DNA of 64,000 bases, taken from positions 1 to 64,000 of the forward strand of contig NZ_FOGZ01000012.1 of the NCBI RefSeq assembly GCF_900111365.1, read 5' to 3'. Both the position numbers and the translations under genes were made by a program. Source of the stretch: Propionibacterium cyclohexanicum (GTDB lineage Bacteria; Actinomycetota; Actinomycetes; Propionibacteriales; Propionibacteriaceae). Positions 54,434 to 63,011 of this stretch are shown piece after piece. Positions within the stretch are counted from its first letter, which is position 1; every line of letters begins with the position of its first letter. The notes under the pieces are model-generated. The model saw only the letters and a list, made by a program, of their open reading frames with translations, was not told the DNA's origin and ran no database searches.

Positions 54434-55021
54434 CTACCGTCGGTCCCGCATCTCCTGCATCGCGCGGGCTCGGTCACACAGGGCATCGAATTCGCGAGGA
54501 TGACCGAGCAAGAGCACGGGGGTGCCCTCGGTGGCCTCGTGCCAGCCGCGCATCTGGGCCCGCTTGCGGGCGAAGCTACGGAAGTGCCACCGGATGATCG
54601 AGTCGGAGCCGAGTGCCTGTGCCAGGGTCTCGCGGTTGCCATTGCAGATCTGGACACCGTCGCGCACCCTGGCGACGGTGCGGCTCATCAGACGGCCCAG
54701 GCTCAACCAGCGCGGATAGTCCAGCGCGATCACGAGCTCCGCCCGGGAGTGGACCTCGTCACGGTAGCCGCTGTAGGCGGAGTCGAGGATCCACCGGTCC
54801 CCAGCGACGATCCGGGCGGCGATCTCTCGCTGGTCGGCCTCGTCGCGCGCCTGCCGCCCCGGCAGCCAGCCGATCTCCTCGTCGACCAGGTGCACCGGCA
54901 GACCGAGCAGGGCGCCCAGCCTCATGGCAGCAGTGGACTTTCCCGCGCCACTCACGCCGTAGAACAGGATGCGTCGCGCGGACAGCACATCGTCACCACG
55001 GGCGGCAGGCACGACGCCCAT
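54434..55021 (-). CDS. P-loop kinase-like ATPase (FlaR/adenylate kinase-related)
   Basis: A 195-residue P-loop protein. Walker A is FYGVSGAGKSTAAMRLGALLGLPVHLVDEE near the N-terminus, followed by RWILDSAYSGYRDEVHSRAELVIALDYPRWLSLGRLMSRTVAR, the pattern of small 'topology modulation'/adenylate-kinase-like proteins where the aromatic-rich segment lies under the lid. RRWHFRSF-type text appears as IIRWHFRSFARKRAQM. The substrate is unknown and the FlaR name should not be taken as function. The start is uncertain: ATG 55021 or GTG 54988. Tandem repeats lie just upstream. Confidence 0.78.
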   Translation of the reverse strand: MGVVPAARGDDVLSARRILFYGVSGAGKSTAAMRLGALLGLPVHLVDEEIGWLPGRQARDEADQREIAARIVAGDRWILDSAYSGYRDEVHSRAELVIALDYPRWLSLGRLMSRTVARVRDGVQICNGNRETLAQALGSDSIIRWHFRSFARKRAQMRGWHEATEGTPVLLLGHPREFDALCDRARAMQEMRDRR

Positions 55022-55033
55022 TCTGGCACGCCC

Positions 55034-55117
55034 GTCCACCCAACGGCGCCCCTGGGCGCCGGTCCACCCGGCGGCGCCCCTGGGCACCGGTCCACCCGGC
55101 GGCGCCCCTGGGCACCG
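55034..55117. repeat. Three 28-bp tandem repeats upstream of the P-loop gene
   Basis: Units at 55034-55061, 55062-55089 and 55090-55117; the second and third are identical and the first differs at three positions. Each carries GGCGCCCCTGGGC, an inverted repeat able to form a small stem. The block fills most of the 108-base gap between the HAD gene and the P-loop gene. Confidence 0.92.
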
Positions 55118-55129
55118 GGTCTGTTCGGG

Positions 55130-55876
55130 TCAGCCAGCCTCTGCCCGGCAGGCCGGGCCGCGCTCAAGCCCGATCTCGTCAAGGCTGGTCACCCGGATCA
55201 CCGATCCCTGCCCGTCGTCACCGGCACGCCGGCCCTCGGCGCGCCGGTCCACCCATATCGCGCTGAGCCCGGCCAGGCTGGCTCCCCGGGCATCGCGGTA
55301 CAGGTCGTCCACATAGCCCACCTCGCCAGGATCGCAGCCCAGGGTCTGGCAGACAGCCCGGTAGGCGCCCGGATCCGGCTTGCCGGCAGGTAGCTGGTCG
55401 CAGGAGAAGACCGCCGCGAAACTGTCCTGAAGGCCGAGCCGGTTCACCTTCATCCGGGTCATGTGCTCGGCCGAGTTCGACAGCACCGCTATCGGCACGC
55501 CCGCCGCGCTGGCCTGCCCGATGAGACGCAGCGCATCCTCATAGGCGCGGCAGCTGCGCTCGAAAGCGTCACGGTAGACCTGTTCGAAACAGCCGAACTG
55601 CGAGTCGTCCACCTCAGTGCCCAATTCGGCTGCAAGCGCGTCCAGTCGTCCACGGCGCATCTCCCGGAAGCCGATGCGACCGGTCGAGAAGCGCTCGAAC
55701 CACCCGGCCTCGTCAACGACATAGCGGCGCACCGCCTCGGTGCGCAGGGGGCTGGACAGCGCGGGCCACAGCGCCTCGACCCCGGCCCGCAAGCCGATGT
55801 CCATCGCCTCACTCGTACGGTTGACCGTGTCGTCCATGTCGAGGACGCATGCACGGACGCGCAGGAGCACGCCCAC
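55130..55876 (-). CDS. HAD-superfamily hydrolase
   Basis: A 248-residue phosphatase of HAD subfamily IA. Motif I is RACVLDMDDTVNRT (nucleophile Asp about residue 13), motif II is IAVLSNSAEHMT, motif III is LPAGKPDPGAYRAVCQTLG and motif IV is VGYVDDLYRDARGASLAGLSAIWVDR. A helical cap lies between motifs I and II. The GTG at 55876 is one base after the pfkA stop (TGAGGTG). The substrate is not evident; close coupling to phosphofructokinase may hint at a sugar phosphate. Confidence 0.85.
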   Translation of the reverse strand: MGVLLRVRACVLDMDDTVNRTSEAMDIGLRAGVEALWPALSSPLRTEAVRRYVVDEAGWFERFSTGRIGFREMRRGRLDALAAELGTEVDDSQFGCFEQVYRDAFERSCRAYEDALRLIGQASAAGVPIAVLSNSAEHMTRMKVNRLGLQDSFAAVFSCDQLPAGKPDPGAYRAVCQTLGCDPGEVGYVDDLYRDARGASLAGLSAIWVDRRAEGRRAGDDGQGSVIRVTSLDEIGLERGPACRAEAG

Positions 55877-55877
55877 C

Positions 55878-56999
55878 TCAGTCCCCGAAGCCGGTTCCGA
55901 CTTCTTTGGCTGCCCTGATCCACGGATGGTCGATCGGCACATAACGGATCTTGCCCGCCACCTCCTCGAGGGGAACGGGCTCAGCACCCTCACCGCGGCT
56001 GGCGACCATGACGCCGAAAACGCCCTTGGCCACCAAATCTGCCCCCGCCGTGCCCAGCACGGTGGCCAGCATCCGATCGCGTCCCGAAGGAGTCCCGCCG
56101 CGCTGCACATAGCCCAGGATCGTGACGCGCGATTCAAGCCCCGTGGCCTTCTCGAGCTCACCGGCCAGCGTGAAGGTGTGCGCCCGGTGCGAGGCCTCGA
56201 CGTTCGCCCGGTGTGCCTTGGCGGCATCGCGCGCCTCCGGGGAGCCGGCTTCTCGCACCAGAGCATCGGCGGCAGCCAGCTGGGCAGCGTCCCGCTCGTC
56301 GCGTGCTCCCTCGGCAACCGCGATGACCGAGAAATTGCTGCCATGGGAGCGACGACGCTTGATGGTCTCGGCGATGGACTCCACGTTGTAGGGCACCTCG
56401 GGAAGCAGGATCACGTCGGCGCCTCCGGCGATGCCGGCGCCCAGCGCGAGCCATCCGGCCCGATGCCCCATGATCTCGGTAAGGATGATGCGGTGATGGC
56501 TGTGCGCCGTGGAGTGCAGCCGGTCAATGGCCTCCGTGGCGATCTCAAGAGCGGTGGCGAAACCGAAGGTCTGGTCTGTTCCCACGAGGTCGTTGTCGAT
56601 CGTCTTGGGCAAGGTGATGACGTTCATGCCGGCGTCCGCCAGGCGCTTGGCGTTCTTGGCGGTGCCTCCCCCACCCAGACAGACCAGCGCATCGAGGCGG
56701 TCCTTCTCGTAGTTCTTCTTGATGGTGGGAATCATGTCCTTCACGGCACCATCGACGACCATCTTGTGCACCTTGTCGCGGCTCGTGCCGAGAATGGTGC
56801 CGCCGACAGTGAGGATGCCCGACAGCGCCTGGGAATCGAGCGGGATGTAGCGGTTTTCGGCAAGCCCGCGCATCCCGTCGCGGAAGCCGATGAGCTCCAT
56901 GCCGTAGGTGCCGATGGCCGCCTTGCCGAAGCCACGGATCGCCGCATTGAGGCCCGGGGAGTCACCGCCGGCGGTGAGTATCCCGACACGTGTGGTCAT
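55878..56999 (-). CDS. pfkA: 6-phosphofructokinase, Lys-124 (group III) type
   Basis: A 373-residue PfkA-family enzyme. Signatures are [71 protein letters not shown] and [25 protein letters not shown]. In the E. coli frame position 104 is Gly (ATP-type) while position 124 is Lys (PKTIDND), the mixed pattern seen in actinobacterial PFKs, so the phosphoryl donor (ATP or PPi) is not certain. The position equal to Asp103 is Gly. ATG 56999 overlaps the thrC stop (ATGA). Confidence 0.94.
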   Translation of the reverse strand: MTTRVGILTAGGDSPGLNAAIRGFGKAAIGTYGMELIGFRDGMRGLAENRYIPLDSQALSGILTVGGTILGTSRDKVHKMVVDGAVKDMIPTIKKNYEKDRLDALVCLGGGGTAKNAKRLADAGMNVITLPKTIDNDLVGTDQTFGFATALEIATEAIDRLHSTAHSHHRIILTEIMGHRAGWLALGAGIAGGADVILLPEVPYNVESIAETIKRRRSHGSNFSVIAVAEGARDERDAAQLAAADALVREAGSPEARDAAKAHRANVEASHRAHTFTLAGELEKATGLESRVTILGYVQRGGTPSGRDRMLATVLGTAGADLVAKGVFGVMVASRGEGAEPVPLEEVAGKIRYVPIDHPWIRAAKEVGTGFGD

Positions 57000-58474
57000 G
57001 AGTTCCCTCCTGGGCTTGTCGCTGATGCGTGCATTGCAGGCTGGCGACGGGCACGGCGCACCACCAGGGCCTTGAGCTCCTCGGCGTCGGCGCCCAGGCG
57101 CACGCTGTGGCGCGCGGCACCCTCGATGCCGGCGAAGCGAGCTGGTACCGGTGGCAGCTCGCCGGTGGCTTCCTGGATCGTCGTGGCGAACTTCACGGGA
57201 AGTGCGGTCTCGAGCACGATCATCGGCTCGCCGTCCAGATGCTGGCGGGCTACGTGCACAGCATCGGCGGTATGCGGATCGATGAGGATGTGGTGCTCTC
57301 GCCACAGCCGTCCGATGGCGGCGAGGCGGTCGGCGTGGTGGGAATGGCCCGAGACGAAGCCGTATTCGGGCCCGATCTGGGCGAACTGCGAGGTCTTGGA
57401 GATGTCGAATTGCCCGGCGGTGCTCACCTGCCCGAACAGCTCGCGCACCCTCGCGCCGTCGCGTCCGAACAGGTCAGCAATGAACCGCTCGACATTGGAT
57501 GCCTTGGAGATGTCCATCGACGGACTCGAGGTGGCCAGCGTCTGGGCCGCCGAACGCACCCGGTAGACACCGGTGTGCAGGAACTCGTCGAGCACGTCGT
57601 TCTCGTTGGTGGCGAGCACGAGATGACGGATCGGCAGACCCATCGAGCGGGCGATGTGGCCTGCGCAGATGTTGCCGAAGTTTCCGGTCGGTACCGCGAA
57701 GCTCACCTGCTGGCCAGGGCCCGTCGTGACGCGCAGCCAGCAGGCGACGTAGTAGACGACCTGGGCGACGAGCCGGGCCCAGTTGATCGAGTTCACCGCG
57801 CCGATGTGCCAGCGCTGCTTGAACTCGGCATCGGCATTGATGGCTTTCACGAGATCCTGACAGTCGTCGAAGACGCCGTCCACCTCGACGTTGACGATGT
57901 TCGGATCGTCCAGCCCGAACATCTGGGCCTGCTGGAAGGGCGTCATCCGCCCGGCGGGGGTGAGCATCACGACACAGAGCCGGTCGCGCCCGCGCAGCGC
58001 GTATTCCGCAGAGCTCCCGGTGTCACCGCTCGTCGCGCCGAGGATGGTCAGCCAGCTGTCGCGGCGGGTCAGCTCGTACTCGAACAACTCCCCGAGCAGC
58101 TGCATCGCCATGTCCTTGAATGCCGCCGTGGGACCGTTCGACAGGTGACCCAGCCACATCTGCCCCTCGCCGATCCGGGTGACCGGCACGATCTGGGGAT
58201 CACCGAACTTCTCGGGGGTGTAGGCCCGCTCGCAGATCCGGCGCAACTCGTCAGGGGAGATGTCGTCGATGAACAGCTCGAGCACACGGGCAGCAAGCGC
58301 CGCATAGCCCTCCTGCTCGAGCACGGCCCGCCAGTCCTCGAGCATCTGGGAACTGAGCTGCGGATAGCTCACCGGAAGGTAGAGCCCGCCGTCAGGAGCA
58401 AGCCCCTGCAACAAGATCTCACAGAAGGACTCCGCGCCGGTGGCAGACCCTGAACGGGTCGAGGTGTAGCGCAC
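56996..58474 (-). CDS. thrC: Threonine synthase
   Basis: A 492-residue PLP enzyme converting O-phosphohomoserine to threonine. It begins MRYTSTRSG and has [29 protein letters not shown] (PLP lysine 120), [20 protein letters not shown] and [21 protein letters not shown]. Its length fits the long (E. coli/yeast-like) class. It is upstream of pfkA with a 4-base overlap, an unusual but clear coupling of amino-acid and glycolytic genes. It is divergent from the small gene at 58563. Confidence 0.96.
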   Translation of the reverse strand: MRYTSTRSGSATGAESFCEILLQGLAPDGGLYLPVSYPQLSSQMLEDWRAVLEQEGYAALAARVLELFIDDISPDELRRICERAYTPEKFGDPQIVPVTRIGEGQMWLGHLSNGPTAAFKDMAMQLLGELFEYELTRRDSWLTILGATSGDTGSSAEYALRGRDRLCVVMLTPAGRMTPFQQAQMFGLDDPNIVNVEVDGVFDDCQDLVKAINADAEFKQRWHIGAVNSINWARLVAQVVYYVACWLRVTTGPGQQVSFAVPTGNFGNICAGHIARSMGLPIRHLVLATNENDVLDEFLHTGVYRVRSAAQTLATSSPSMDISKASNVERFIADLFGRDGARVRELFGQVSTAGQFDISKTSQFAQIGPEYGFVSGHSHHADRLAAIGRLWREHHILIDPHTADAVHVARQHLDGEPMIVLETALPVKFATTIQEATGELPPVPARFAGIEGAARHSVRLGADAEELKALVVRRARRQPAMHASATSPGGNS

Positions 58475-58562
58475 CCTCTCAGGCTACAGGGCCGGGCCAC
58501 GGGCCGAAAACCCCGCGAGAGATCATGCTCGGGCTGTGCGGCGATATGGCGAGAATGGGCCC

Positions 58563-58871
58563 ATGCCATCGTTTCGGGCGCGCTTCGCCGTCTCGGCACT
58601 TCGACCGGGTCACCGCCCCGACGAAGTGCTCCCGGCCGCCAGGCGTGCAGTTCCTCCACAAGCCCACTGCGACGACGTGCGTCTGGATGTGCAGCAGAAG
58701 CGCCCGGTCATCACCGTCCGATTCACCATCGCCGGCTCCCATGACGCCGACGAGGATGCCCGCGCCCGAGCCTGTGCCCGGCAGCTGGGCAACTCCCTGG
58801 GTGCCGTGGCGCAGCTGTCCGAACCCGTGGTGCTGCGCCGCGCCGGCCAGGCATGGCTCCAGGTGCCCTGA
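58563..58871 (+). CDS. Small conserved-looking protein of unknown function
   Basis: A 102-residue protein starting MPSFRARFAVSALRPGHRPDEVLPAARRAV and containing DVRLDVQQKRPVITVRFTIAGSHDADEDARARACARQLGNSLGAVAQLSEPVVLRRAGQAW. The alternation of strand-like and helix-like segments (strand, helix, strand, strand, helix, strand) suggests a ferredoxin-like fold. No signal peptide, membrane helix or metal-binding motif is visible. It lies between divergent thrC and convergent clpX as a single-gene unit. I do not recognise a named family. ATG 58563 is preferred over an in-frame start at 58536. Confidence 0.65.
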   Translation: MPSFRARFAVSALRPGHRPDEVLPAARRAVPPQAHCDDVRLDVQQKRPVITVRFTIAGSHDADEDARARACARQLGNSLGAVAQLSEPVVLRRAGQAWLQVP

Positions 58872-58932
58872 ACGCCGGGCCACCGGCGCGATCGCCAGAT
58901 CCCCTCGCCTGGGCACTCCCGGGCGGTGGCTC

Positions 58933-60222
58933 TCAGGCCGAGAGCTTGCGGCGCTCGGCGATCTCGGCGCGCGTCACCATGATCGGAGCCTCCTGGCCCT
59001 CGACCAGCTCGGGGGTGACGATCACCTGGGCGATGTCATCGCGGCTGGGCACCTCGAACATCACGTTGAGCAGGGTCTCCTCAAGGATGGCGCGCAGCCC
59101 GCGGGCGCCGGTGCCGCGATTGAGGGCCCGCTCGGCGATCGCCCGCACCGCCTCGGGAGTGAACTCCAACGAGACCCCGTCGAGTTCGAAGAGCTTCGCG
59201 AACTGCCGGACAAGCGCATTGCGCGGCTCGGTGAGAATACGTCTCAGCGCCGGCTCATCGAGCTTCGGCACCGTGGCCACCACCGGCACGCGCCCGATGA
59301 ACTCCGGGATGAGCCCGAACTTGTGGAGATCTTCGGGACGCACCCCGGCGAACGGGTCGAGATCGCTCACCTCATGGCCGGTCCCACGAGGGGAGCTGTC
59401 GGTGGTGAATCCGAGCGAGTGCCGTCCCGCACGTTCAGCGATGATGTCCTCGAGGCCAGAGAACGCACCACCCACGATGAACAAGATGTTCGTGGTGTCG
59501 ATCTGGATGAACTCCTGGTGAGGATGCTTGCGACCACCCTGGGGGGGCACGGAGGCGACCGTTCCCTCGAGGATCTTCAGCAATGCCTGCTGGACACCCT
59601 CACCGGAGACGTCGCGGGTGATCGACGGGTTCTCGGACTTGCGGGCAACCTTGTCGATCTCGTCGATGTAGATGATCCCCGATTCGGCCCGCTTGACGTC
59701 GTAGTCAGCGGCCTGGATGAGTTTGAGCAGGATGTTCTCGACATCCTCGCCGACATATCCGGCCTCGGTGAGCGCGGTGGCATCGGCCATGGCAAAGGGC
59801 ACCTTGAGCATCTTTGCCAGGGTCTGCGCCAGATAAGTCTTGCCACAGCCGGTCGGGCCGATGAGCAGGATGTTGGACTTGCCGAGCTCGATGTCGTCGT
59901 CGCGCTTGGCATTGGCCTCCGTGCGGGCCTGCACCCGCTTGTAGTGGTTGTAGACGGCAACTGCCAGCGTCTTCTTCGCGGTCTCCTGACCGATGATGTA
60001 GCTGTCGAGGAAGCTCTGGATCTCCCTGGGCTTGGGCAGCTCGCTGGGCGCATCGGCGTCAGATCCCTCCGAGAACTCTTCTTCGATGATCTCGTTGCAC
60101 AGATCAATGCACTCGTCGCAGATGTAGACCCCCGGGCCCGCGATGAGCTTCTTCACCTGCTTTTGACTCTTCCCGCAGAATGAGCACTTGAACAGGTCGC
60201 CGCTCTCCCCTATGCGTGGCAT
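58933..60222 (-). CDS. clpX: ATP-dependent Clp protease ATP-binding subunit ClpX
   Basis: A 429-residue AAA+ unfoldase. The N-terminal zinc-binding domain has Cys13, Cys16, Cys35 and Cys38 (CSFC, CDEC). Walker A is GPTGCGKT (122-129) and Walker B is IIYIDEID. The pore loop GYVGEDVEN and the ClpP-docking loop region (FIGRVPV follows) are present. It feeds substrates to the ClpP1P2 peptidase encoded just upstream, 88 bases away on the same strand. Confidence 0.98.
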   Translation of the reverse strand: MPRIGESGDLFKCSFCGKSQKQVKKLIAGPGVYICDECIDLCNEIIEEEFSEGSDADAPSELPKPREIQSFLDSYIIGQETAKKTLAVAVYNHYKRVQARTEANAKRDDDIELGKSNILLIGPTGCGKTYLAQTLAKMLKVPFAMADATALTEAGYVGEDVENILLKLIQAADYDVKRAESGIIYIDEIDKVARKSENPSITRDVSGEGVQQALLKILEGTVASVPPQGGRKHPHQEFIQIDTTNILFIVGGAFSGLEDIIAERAGRHSLGFTTDSSPRGTGHEVSDLDPFAGVRPEDLHKFGLIPEFIGRVPVVATVPKLDEPALRRILTEPRNALVRQFAKLFELDGVSLEFTPEAVRAIAERALNRGTGARGLRAILEETLLNVMFEVPSRDDIAQVIVTPELVEGQEAPIMVTRAEIAERRKLSA

Positions 60223-60310
60223 CTCCGCCCCCTTTCCTTCTCACCAGCCTAACCCGGCTGGGCGCGCGCAACCCGTGTCCCACGCACCCAGCCGGTATAT
60301 GTCACGGCAC

Positions 60311-60988
60311 TCAGCGATCCTTGAGGGATGTGAGAATGTCGTCGACGATGCCGTACTCCACCGCCTCCTGGGCGGTGAGGTACTTGTCGCGTTCCACATC
60401 GCGGCTGACCTGCTCCACCGGACGCCCGGTGTTGTCGGCCAGCATCTGCTCCATGAGCGAGCGGATGCGCAGAATCTCCGTGGCCTGGATCTCCAGATCG
60501 GAGGACTGCCCATAGCTCCCCTCGCCGGCGATGGCCGGCTGATGGATGAGGATCCTGCTGTTCGGCAGGGCCAGGCGCTGGCCCTTGGTGCCGGCCGCCA
60601 GAATCACCGCGGCCGCCGAAGCGGCCTGGCCCAGGCAGATGGTCTGGACGGCAGGCTTGATATAGCGCATCGTGTCGTAGATCGCGGTGAGTGCGGTGAA
60701 CGAGCCACCAGGGCTGTTGATGTAGATGGAGATCGGCCGATCCGCGTCCATCGATTGCAAGCACAGCAACTGCGCCATGACGGCATTGGCGATGTCATCG
60801 TTGATGGGAGTGCCGAGGAAGATGATGCGATCCTCGAACAGCTTCGTGTAGGGATCGACCCGGCGCACACCATAGCTGGTGCGTTCCTCCCACTGGGGGA
60901 TGTAGTACTCGGCAGTGGGCGAGGTGGCGAGCCCTGCCGGGACGACGGGAGACCCGCCGCCCGCAAGATTGGCGATGTCGTGTCGCAT
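60311..60988 (-). CDS. clpP2: ATP-dependent Clp protease proteolytic subunit ClpP2
   Basis: A 225-residue serine peptidase. The catalytic Ser124 lies in ICLGQAASAAAVILAAG and His149 in SRILIHQP; the Asp is in the segment VERDKYL. SAAA in place of the usual SMGA after the serine is typical of the second actinobacterial ClpP. ATG 60988 is used; it is 8 bases after clpP1. It is expected to form a mixed tetradecamer with ClpP1 and dock ClpX. Confidence 0.95.
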   Translation of the reverse strand: MRHDIANLAGGGSPVVPAGLATSPTAEYYIPQWEERTSYGVRRVDPYTKLFEDRIIFLGTPINDDIANAVMAQLLCLQSMDADRPISIYINSPGGSFTALTAIYDTMRYIKPAVQTICLGQAASAAAVILAAGTKGQRLALPNSRILIHQPAIAGEGSYGQSSDLEIQATEILRIRSLMEQMLADNTGRPVEQVSRDVERDKYLTAQEAVEYGIVDDILTSLKDR

Positions 60989-60996
60989 GACGGTCC

Positions 60997-61635
60997 TCAC
61001 TGATTCGGCGCGTCGGTGGGAATCTTCGACGCGCGCTCGTAGACATGATCGATGAAGCCGTACTCGAGGGCCTCCTGCGCCGTGAACCACCGGTCGCGAT
61101 CGGAGTCCTTCTCGATCTGCTCGACGGTCTGGCCAGTATGGCTTGCGATGAGCGCGGCCATCTCGTGCTTGAGATGGATGCTCTGCTCGGCCTGGATCTT
61201 GATGTCCGAGGCCGTGCCGCCGATGCCTCCGGACGGCTGATGCATGAGGATCCGGGCATGCGGCAGTGCGTACCGCTTGCCGGGGGTTCCGCCCGAGAGC
61301 AGGAACTGGCCCATGGAGGCGGCGAGTCCGATGGCCACGGTGGCGACATCATTGCTGATCCAGTGGATCGTGTCGTAGATCGCCATGCCGGAGTCGATCG
61401 AACCCCCAGGGGAGTTGATGTAGAGGTAGATGTCCTTGTGGGGGTCCTCGGCGTTGAGCAGCAGCATCTGTGCGCAGATCGCGTTGGCGTTCTCGTCCTT
61501 CACCTCGCTGCCGAGGAAGACGATGCGATTGGCCAGCAGAGATTGGTAGACGTTGTCGCTGAGGCCGAAGCCGCCTGCGCCGGCGGCTGCCGACCGCGGC
61601 AGCACGGGGTAGTTGACGTTGTCGTTCACATCCAT
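60997..61635 (-). CDS. clpP1: ATP-dependent Clp protease proteolytic subunit ClpP1
   Basis: A 212-residue serine peptidase. Catalytic Ser107 is in [13 protein letters not shown] and His132 in ILMHQPSGG, with the Asp in [25 protein letters not shown] 61635 (MDVNDNVN) is chosen; an upstream in-frame start at 61659 would add eight residues and is a TTG. First gene of the clpP1-clpP2-clpX set; no tig gene is next to it. Confidence 0.95.
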   Translation of the reverse strand: MDVNDNVNYPVLPRSAAAGAGGFGLSDNVYQSLLANRIVFLGSEVKDENANAICAQMLLLNAEDPHKDIYLYINSPGGSIDSGMAIYDTIHWISNDVATVAIGLAASMGQFLLSGGTPGKRYALPHARILMHQPSGGIGGTASDIKIQAEQSIHLKHEMAALIASHTGQTVEQIEKDSDRDRWFTAQEALEYGFIDHVYERASKIPTDAPNQ

Positions 61636-61745
61636 GAACCTACCCGGCCGCTTTGGCAAAGCGGAGACCGGCCACCACTGTTCGCTGGCGGCGTGTCAAC
61701 TTGAGCCGATGCCGCTCACCCTGGCAGAGGCTGGTTGGGTCGAGC

Positions 61746-62963
61746 TCAGGTCTGCGAATCCGCGTCGCTCAGGTCCGGATCGGTGGCGAAGAAGGCGTTG
61801 ACCCAGCGCGATTTCGGATCGGCGTCGATCACCAGCGATTTCACGAATTGGGTGGCGGGCAGCGCGATGATCGCACCGAGCGGCCCGAAGACCCAGGCCC
61901 AGAAGAGCAGGGAGAGGAAGGACACGGTGATGTTCACGCCCACCGCGTTGCCGGTGACCTTCGGCTGGAAGTAGCCCTGCACCACCCAGGTGGTGATGAA
62001 GTAGACGATCATGAGCCACAGCGCGTTCTGCCAGCCGTTGACGAGCAGGGCCAGGAGGACCGGTGGCACCATCGCGAAGAAGAAGCCCACGGTGGGGACA
62101 TAGGTGGTGATGAAGGTGAGGATCATCCACACGCCCATGAGCGGAACATCGAAGGCGCGCAGTGCGATTCCGTTGAGCGCGGCCATGATGAGCCCGAACA
62201 GGGTGGAGGCCAGCCAGTAGCGCCTGGTGCCATGCGCGAATCCGTTCATGGCGTGCGTGATGCGCGGATGCGAGCCGGTGGCCAGCTTCATCCGCTCGCT
62301 CCAGCCGGTGGAGTCGATGAGCACCATGAGCATCGTCGAGAAGGCGACCGTTGCGGCACCGACGGTGCCGGAGATCGATCCGAGCAGCCCCGTGACGACG
62401 GAGATGATGTGCGCCGGGTCGAAGTAGTTCGACACGGAGCTCATCGGATCGGCGTCGACGCCGTGTTCCACGAGGAAGGTGCGCAGGTCGTTGTAGAGGA
62501 CGACGAAGCGCGGTACATAGCCGGGGATCGCGTCGATGAGCGTGCTCACCGCCCACACCATCGAGAGGGCCAGCACCACCATGGCGGCAATGAGAACCAG
62601 GGCCATGAGCAGCCCGGCCAGCCACGACGGCAGATGGCGGTGCCTGAGGAAGGTGTAGACGGGGTAGACCGCGATGACCAGGTTCGCGCCGAAGAAGGCC
62701 GGCGCGATGAGCCAGGACAGCTGCTGGAAGGTCCACAGGGTGCCGGCGACGCCGGCCATCGCCATGAGGATGACGGTGAGCCGGGGCAGCCAGTGGGGCT
62801 GGCCGCGGAACGGCCCCTGGGCGATGGCCTCCGGCGGGTGGTCCTGCGTCACCTGCTGGGCCGGGGCGGATGCCGCCTCGGGGCGCTGGCCGGTGGCGGC
62901 CGGGGTCTCGCCGACCTGCTCCTCGCGTCTCACACCGGGTTCTTCCTGCTCGTCGCCTGTCAC
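61746..62963 (-). CDS. AI-2E family (PerM/TqsA-like) transporter
   Basis: A 405-residue membrane protein. The first 55 or so residues are a charged Gln/Glu/Pro-rich cytosolic lead. The membrane part carries the family pattern: two early helix pairs, a central soluble loop (YVPRFVVLYNDLRTFLVEHGVDADP), then FITTYVPTVGFFFAMVPPVLLALLVNGWQNALW and FQPKVTGNAVGVNITVSFLSLLFWAWVFGPLGAIIALP. The GTG at 62963 follows AGGAGG. Family members have been linked to AI-2 export and Na+/H+ exchange; the substrate here is unknown. It lies directly after a paralogue. Confidence 0.88.
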   Translation of the reverse strand: MTGDEQEEPGVRREEQVGETPAATGQRPEAASAPAQQVTQDHPPEAIAQGPFRGQPHWLPRLTVILMAMAGVAGTLWTFQQLSWLIAPAFFGANLVIAVYPVYTFLRHRHLPSWLAGLLMALVLIAAMVVLALSMVWAVSTLIDAIPGYVPRFVVLYNDLRTFLVEHGVDADPMSSVSNYFDPAHIISVVTGLLGSISGTVGAATVAFSTMLMVLIDSTGWSERMKLATGSHPRITHAMNGFAHGTRRYWLASTLFGLIMAALNGIALRAFDVPLMGVWMILTFITTYVPTVGFFFAMVPPVLLALLVNGWQNALWLMIVYFITTWVVQGYFQPKVTGNAVGVNITVSFLSLLFWAWVFGPLGAIIALPATQFVKSLVIDADPKSRWVNAFFATDPDLSDADSQT

Positions 62964-63011
62964 TGCGTCCTCCTGTGTCTTCGGCCGCGATTGTCCACCC
63001 CGGCCCAAAGC

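Noticed and set aside
52288-54657. A 789-codon open frame opposite valS
   Set aside because: Antisense shadow of a synthetase whose HIGH and KMSKS motifs are intact on the plus strand.
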